From positions 1-26,336 of the forward strand of contig JAPHEF010000028.1 of NCBI GenBank assembly GCA_029259535.1: a DNA stretch of 26,336 nt, in the 5' to 3' direction. Origin of the DNA: Alkanophaga liquidiphilum. GTDB lineage: Archaea; Halobacteriota; Syntropharchaeia; Alkanophagales; B39-G2. The position numbers and the translations under genes are program-made. Position 1 is the first letter of the stretch. Each line of letters starts with the position of its first letter. Under the pieces are notes generated by a model that was not told the origin of the DNA, ran no database searches, and was given only the letters and a program-made list of their open reading frames with translations. Below, piece by piece: positions 23,385-26,336 of this stretch.

Positions 23385-23927
23385 ATGGATTTCCGGGGGC
23401 ACTGCGCAGTCGCAATGCTCACGTTTGCGCTGTTTGCGCTTGCGATTTTCATATCACCGTTGCCAAAAACGCCCGCAACGCTAATCTTCTCGCTCTTGGC
23501 ATGCTTCGTCGGCGCAAACCTCCCAGATCTCGACATAAAAACGTCAAAACCGCACAGGTATGCAATGCGGGTGACTGCCGCCGCCACTGCGTTCTTCTTG
23601 GCGCTGCTTGTGGTGTCGGTGGTTCTACACTCAGACGTAAACACCCAAAGCGTGCTCTTGAAACTCACGGTGATCTCAGTTACGACATTACTCGTGGTCT
23701 TCCTCGTAAGCCGGCTACCGCACCGCGGTCCGACGCACGGCGTTCTCGGCATCTCCGCATACGCATTACTTCTTCTGCTCATCACGCTCCTTTTCGGGTT
23801 TCCGCTCGCTGTTGCGTTTCTCATAACGCTCGCCGGCGTCGCAGGCTACGCCTCTCACATCCTCGCGGATGAAGCCTCAACGTTTTTCAAGAAGAAAAAA
23901 TCTAAGAAACGAAGGAAAAGGAGATGA
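23385..23927 (+). CDS. Membrane-bound metal-dependent hydrolase-like protein (YdjM/PF04307)
   Basis: This 180-residue protein has about four transmembrane helices and the metal-ligand pattern of the YdjM (LexA-regulated, PF04307) family: His6 in helix 1, GANLPDLD (43-50), PHRGPTHGVLG (112-122) and YASHILAD (155-162). The family is annotated as putative membrane hydrolases; a physiological substrate is not established. The cytosolic tail is extremely basic (KKKKSKKRRKRR). AAAGGAT lies 4 nt before the ATG. Its last four bases overlap the ATG of the next, clamp-loader-like gene (ATGA), so the two are translationally coupled even though their functions seem unrelated. Confidence 0.85.
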   Translation: MDFRGHCAVAMLTFALFALAIFISPLPKTPATLIFSLLACFVGANLPDLDIKTSKPHRYAMRVTAAATAFFLALLVVSVVLHSDVNTQSVLLKLTVISVTTLLVVFLVSRLPHRGPTHGVLGISAYALLLLLITLLFGFPLAVAFLITLAGVAGYASHILADEASTFFKKKKSKKRRKRR

Positions 23928-24964
23928 GTCTGTGGATTGAAAAATACAGACCGGAGACGCTTGCCGAGATAGTAGGACAAGACACCGCCGTGACGTGTGG
24001 CGAAAGGTTTTTGGAAAGCGGGAGTGTGTCGAACCTCCTGCTTTGGGGTCCGAGGGGCGTTGGCAAGTTCTCATTCGCGAGAGCCTTATCTTTAGAGCTT
24101 TACGGCGACCTTGCGAACTTCGTCTGTCTCGACGCCTCCAATATATTCGAGGGCGGCAGGAAGTATCTGGCTGAGGAAAAGCGCTTCCGCCTGTTCTACG
24201 AAGAGCGGGCATCGGTCATTGATACATTCAAGAGAATCATTCGGGAATTCACGGCGCTCGCCCCAATAAACGCCGACTTCAAAATAATCTTCTTCAACAA
24301 CGCAGAGGCACTGACACTCGACGCCCAGCACGCACTCCGCAGAACCATGGAAAAATACAACAAGACCTGTAGGTTCGTTTTTTCGACGACAAAGCCCGCG
24401 AAAGTCATCATGCCGTTGCGCTCAAGATGCGTAGTGCTACATTTTCGGAAATTAGGCGACGAGCACATCGAAAAAATACTAAAAAAGGTGGCAAAGGGAG
24501 AGCGGCTGGAGATTTCGGCGGACGCTTTGTCGCTACTAAAGGCAAGTGCCAGCGGGAATGCGTTCATGGCGCTCAGCCTGCTGCAGGCAGCAGCAGCCCT
24601 TTCGCCGACTGTTAAAAGCGAGCGGCGGAATGTGGATGCCGACGCCGTGCGTCTCGCAATAGAAAAGAGCTATGGGGCGGACGCCGCTGCTGCGGAGGTG
24701 TTGCTCTCGCATGCGCTTAAAAGCGAGCACGACGCCTTACGAAAAAAGCTCCGCACCCTCCTTGACGAGCGTGGCATGAGTTGCCGGGAGCTGCTTGAGC
24801 GCTTGCAGGATGCCGTGAAGCGGAGAGCTACAGACGGATGCATGCCTTCCGAGACTTCAGCCCGTGCCCTTCTGAGAATCAGCGACGCTGACGCTCGTCT
24901 TTGCGAAAGTCTGAATGCTGAAATTCACGTTGAAGAGGCGCTGGCGAGCATTTCGGAACTCTAA
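23924..24964 (+). CDS. Replication factor C small subunit-like protein with degraded ATPase motifs
   Basis: This 346-residue AAA+ clamp-loader family protein is recognised from the start LWIEKYRPETLAEIVGQD (3-20), the lid and collar organisation, DAQHALRRTMEKY (133-145) and SRC (167-169). RFC loads the PCNA clamp on DNA. The ATP site is altered. Walker A is GPRGVGKFS (42-50): the Ser/Thr after the lysine is Phe, and the proline after the first Gly-Pro is Arg. Walker B is IIFFNNAEAL (121-130): the Asp-Glu pair is Asn-Asn. Hydrolysis therefore looks impossible. The SRC arginine finger is retained, so it could serve a neighbouring active subunit, as in heteromeric clamp loaders. The archaeal RfcS proper must be elsewhere. 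The start overlaps the YdjM-like gene by 4 nt (GGAG upstream). Confidence 0.85.
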   Translation: MSLWIEKYRPETLAEIVGQDTAVTCGERFLESGSVSNLLLWGPRGVGKFSFARALSLELYGDLANFVCLDASNIFEGGRKYLAEEKRFRLFYEERASVIDTFKRIIREFTALAPINADFKIIFFNNAEALTLDAQHALRRTMEKYNKTCRFVFSTTKPAKVIMPLRSRCVVLHFRKLGDEHIEKILKKVAKGERLEISADALSLLKASASGNAFMALSLLQAAAALSPTVKSERRNVDADAVRLAIEKSYGADAAAAEVLLSHALKSEHDALRKKLRTLLDERGMSCRELLERLQDAVKRRATDGCMPSETSARALLRISDADARLCESLNAEIHVEEALASISEL

Positions 24965-25038
24965 GCAGAATATAAGCCCAAAGCTCGTTTGAAAAGCTAA
25001 GTTCAACCCTCTGATTTGGGAGTAGTGAAATAAGATTT

Positions 25039-25845
25039 ATGAGTTTTACGAGTGATATACTTTACGGTGATAACGTGAGAAGTCCAAGAGAGAAGGTTGT
25101 TGAAGCTATAAGGAAACGAGATGCAAAATGGCTGTTGGACAAATCCGTGGAGTTTCACGGGCATTACTGCCATAAAGTGGCTTACGGAATAAAAGCAAGC
25201 CTCCTTGCGCTGGAAGAGCTTGGCATGAGCGCTGCCGACGATGATATTATGGGAAGCGTCGTCACAATAGTTGAGACTGCAGGTCCTTTCTGCAACGGCG
25301 TCCAGCTCGTGCTTGGGACGCTCGGAGGCGCTAATCTCGTGGTAAGAGATTGCGGGAAGCTCGCAATCACACTTCTGAGGAGCGACGGCACTGCCATCCG
25401 TGTTTCAGTGCGTCCTGAATTCTTAGACGGCTTTGTGGAGAGACATCCTGAGATGAAGAGGGTGTTCAGAGGCAAGTATGCGACGATTCTCGTCGAAGGC
25501 GAGAGAACGCCGCTAACGAAACTACGGCTACTGGAAGTCCTCACGGGGTGCATGAATCCTGAAGAGCGAGAGGCGCTCGTGGAGGAGATGACGAAGCGGC
25601 ACAAGGAAGCAGTGCTGAAGGAGCTTGAGGCTTCTGACGAGGAAATGTTCAAGGTGGAGCGTAAAAAGCTTGAGTTTTCGGCGTTTGCGCCGGTTTGCGA
25701 GTGCACGATGCCCATCGTCGTATGCGAAGCCTGTGGCGACGCTGTCCTCGAAACGCACGTCAGGCTGCGCAACGGTCGAAAACTTTGCTTGGACTGCGCA
25801 GGCGAGAAAACGCCTATGCTTGTGGCGGGCAGGCTTCTCTTCTGA
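25039..25845 (+). CDS. FmdE-family protein with C-terminal zinc ribbon
   Basis: This 268-residue protein matches the formylmethanofuran dehydrogenase subunit E (FmdE) family: a helix with VEFHGHYCHKVAYGIKASLL (37-56), where His40, His42 and Cys44 may bind metal, and AGPFCNGVQLVLGTLGGANL (81-100). The C-terminus is a zinc ribbon with CEAC (229-232) and CLDC (250-253). FmdE copurifies with molybdenum formylmethanofuran dehydrogenase in some methanogens, but the family is widespread and its role is unclear. No fmd/fwd catalytic subunit is in the window, so it is not evidence of a complete methanogenic operon. A TATA element (AATATAAG, about 24969-24977) lies about 65 nt upstream. Confidence 0.85.
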   Translation: MSFTSDILYGDNVRSPREKVVEAIRKRDAKWLLDKSVEFHGHYCHKVAYGIKASLLALEELGMSAADDDIMGSVVTIVETAGPFCNGVQLVLGTLGGANLVVRDCGKLAITLLRSDGTAIRVSVRPEFLDGFVERHPEMKRVFRGKYATILVEGERTPLTKLRLLEVLTGCMNPEEREALVEEMTKRHKEAVLKELEASDEEMFKVERKKLEFSAFAPVCECTMPIVVCEACGDAVLETHVRLRNGRKLCLDCAGEKTPMLVAGRLLF

Positions 25846-26004
25846 TGTTGACGAATTCGGCTTGAAGATTACAAAATGTCGCTAAGAAAGCCACTCGTTT
25901 CAGGGGATGAATTAAGGTAAGGAAGGTAGGGGGTGGAAGTTGGTTCGTTAGGAAGATGTTGCTGCTAATCCCCTTTAAAGGAGGGCAGGGGAGGGGGTGG
26001 GAAA
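25846..26004. other. Gene-free stretch with a G-quadruplex motif
   Basis: There is no credible frame here. The distal part contains CCTTTAAAGG (a palindrome at about 25970) and then four G-runs with 1-2 nt loops at 25983-26001 (GGGCAGGGGAGGGGGTGGG). This is a canonical G-quadruplex pattern on the plus strand, immediately upstream of a TATA box. Confidence 0.45.
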
Positions 26005-26015
26005 AGTTTTTATAG
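26005..26015 (+). promoter_or_regulatory. TATA box upstream of the tnpB remnant/hairpins
   Basis: AGTTTTTATAG, with GAAAA before it, predicts a transcription start at about 26037, a few bases after the small ATG at 26030 and right at the beginning of the structured segment. Confidence 0.4.
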
Positions 26016-26029
26016 CTTGCGTTCAATGG

Positions 26030-26164
26030 ATGAGTAACGAAGCTGTGGGTATAACCTGCGGTCAGGAGCTGCGTGCTCAGCTCGAAGGGGAGCGCTTATG
26101 CACACTCCCCAACCTCCCGCCGGTGGAAGCCCCGACTTTAGTCGGGGGAGGAGGTCACGCTTAA
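26030..26164 (+). pseudogene. tnpB: TnpB C-terminal remnant
   Basis: This 44-codon frame, starting MSNEAVGITCGQELRAQLEG and ending PPVEAPTLVGGGGHA, has the layout of the variable C-terminal tail of TnpB proteins, which often reads through the right-end hairpin: the VEAPTLVGGG codons are the first hairpin below. None of the RuvC or zinc-finger catalytic part remains. It is either a dead relic of an IS1341-type element or an RNA gene kept for its structure. The tnpB at the other end of the window is on the opposite strand and is not the missing part. Confidence 0.45.
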
Positions 26165-26199
26165 AGTGAAGCTCCCGACCTCAGTCGGGAGAGGCTCAC
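26124..26199 (+). repeat. Two tandem hairpins of the IS200/IS605 right-end (guide-RNA end) type
   Basis: CCCCGAC-TTTA-GTCGGGG (26130-26147) and CTCCCGAC-CTCA-GTCGGGAG (26072+100 to 26191, i.e. 26172-26191) are each framed by GTGGAAG/GTGAAG on the left and GGTCAC/GGCTCAC on the right, with a 43-nt period. The form is that of the subterminal hairpin at the right end of tnpB elements, which also forms the 3' part of their guide RNA. A C-G pair in the first copy is T-A in the second, so pairing is preserved. The second hairpin also sits just past the stop of the minus-strand gene and may terminate it. Confidence 0.55.
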
Positions 26200-26336
26200 G
26201 AAGCTCTCTTTGCCTTTATTTCTTTTATCTCCTCAAGCGTCTCTTTTTCGTCTTCGGTCAGGTAGTCCGCAAATTTTTTTAATTCTTGAATATGGCTTTC
26301 AGGCACGTCCACGTAGAGGATGTCTCCCTCTTTTAT
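26196..26336 (-). CDS. C-terminal fragment of an unknown small protein (cut by window edge)
   Basis: The minus strand from the right edge reads IKEGDILYVDVPESHIQELK, then KFADYLTEDEKETLEEIKEI and a basic end KAKRAS, stopping at 26196-26198. It has 46 visible residues with good codon structure: a beta strand followed by two charged amphipathic helices. The 'IKEGDxLYV' start loosely recalls the end of AbrB/MazE-type swapped-hairpin antitoxins, which would fit a toxin-antitoxin module, but the diagnostic N-terminal part is outside the window, so no function is assigned. Its stop lies next to the second transposon-type hairpin. Confidence 0.55.
   Translation of the reverse strand: MKEGDILYVDVPESHIQELKKFADYLTEDEKETLEEIKEIKAKRAS

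Noticed and set aside
25814..26026. 70-codon minus-strand frame over the end of the FmdE-like gene
   Set aside because: Pro/Leu/Thr-rich, partly antisense to a clear gene, and it reads through the G-quadruplex region.
1..26336. CRISPR array or prophage
   Set aside because: No regularly spaced direct repeats of 25-40 nt, no cas, integrase or capsid genes were seen.

Overview
The window reads as a chromosomal piece of an uncultured euryarchaeon. Support for Archaea: a 5S rRNA gene; A+T-rich TATA boxes about 25-30 nt before many starts, several implying leaderless transcripts; a clamp-loader (RFC small subunit) family gene; TruD; an aconitase-X type phosphomevalonate dehydratase large subunit; the COG1900 (DUF39)/NIL-ferredoxin pair of anaerobic homocysteine synthesis; DUF357; and an FmdE-family protein. 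The last two point to methanogens or their methane/alkane-oxidising relatives. ANME-1 or a neighbouring lineage is possible but is inference.

Layout. 1-455: truncated tnpB (minus) and a 54-residue two-CxxC protein that shares a bidirectional promoter with TrkH. 522-2646: potassium-channel subunit TrkH, then an atypical uracil-DNA-glycosylase-superfamily protein whose end overlaps the convergent 5S rRNA gene (2641-2763). 2901-8394 (minus): a compact four-gene operon with AcnX first, then a SPASM radical SAM enzyme and two B12-binding-type radical SAM enzymes. 8493-10174: an A+T-rich, probably acquired island with a DNA methyltransferase and a convergent decayed frame that may be its restriction partner. 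10177-13237: a HAD phosphatase, two exported proteins, and a divergent membrane-anchored winged-helix regulator; a pair of identical palindromes lies between them. 13296-17829 (minus): COG1900 protein, NIL-ferredoxin and DapF (aspartate-family metabolism), then DUF357 and TruD. 17936-20482: an 848-residue sugar-1-phosphate nucleotidylyltransferase/phosphomannose isomerase fusion. 20591-25845: MtnA, a CNNM/CorC transporter, a 31-residue mS38/COX24-like basic protein, a YdjM-type membrane protein, an RFC-like ATPase with degraded Walker motifs, and an FmdE-like protein. 25846-26336: a G-quadruplex motif and TATA box in front of a tnpB 3' remnant with two tandem transposon-end hairpins that carry a compensatory base change, then the end of a small gene on the minus strand.

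Most worth following: the AcnX/triple radical SAM operon (possible isoprenoid-lipid tailoring), the orphan tnpB end that may be a free-standing guide-RNA-like gene, the nucleotidylyltransferase/PMI fusion, the unannotated 31-residue basic protein, the ATPase-dead clamp-loader homologue, and the paired palindromes in front of the membrane-bound regulator. No tRNA gene, 16S/23S rRNA gene or CRISPR array was recognised.
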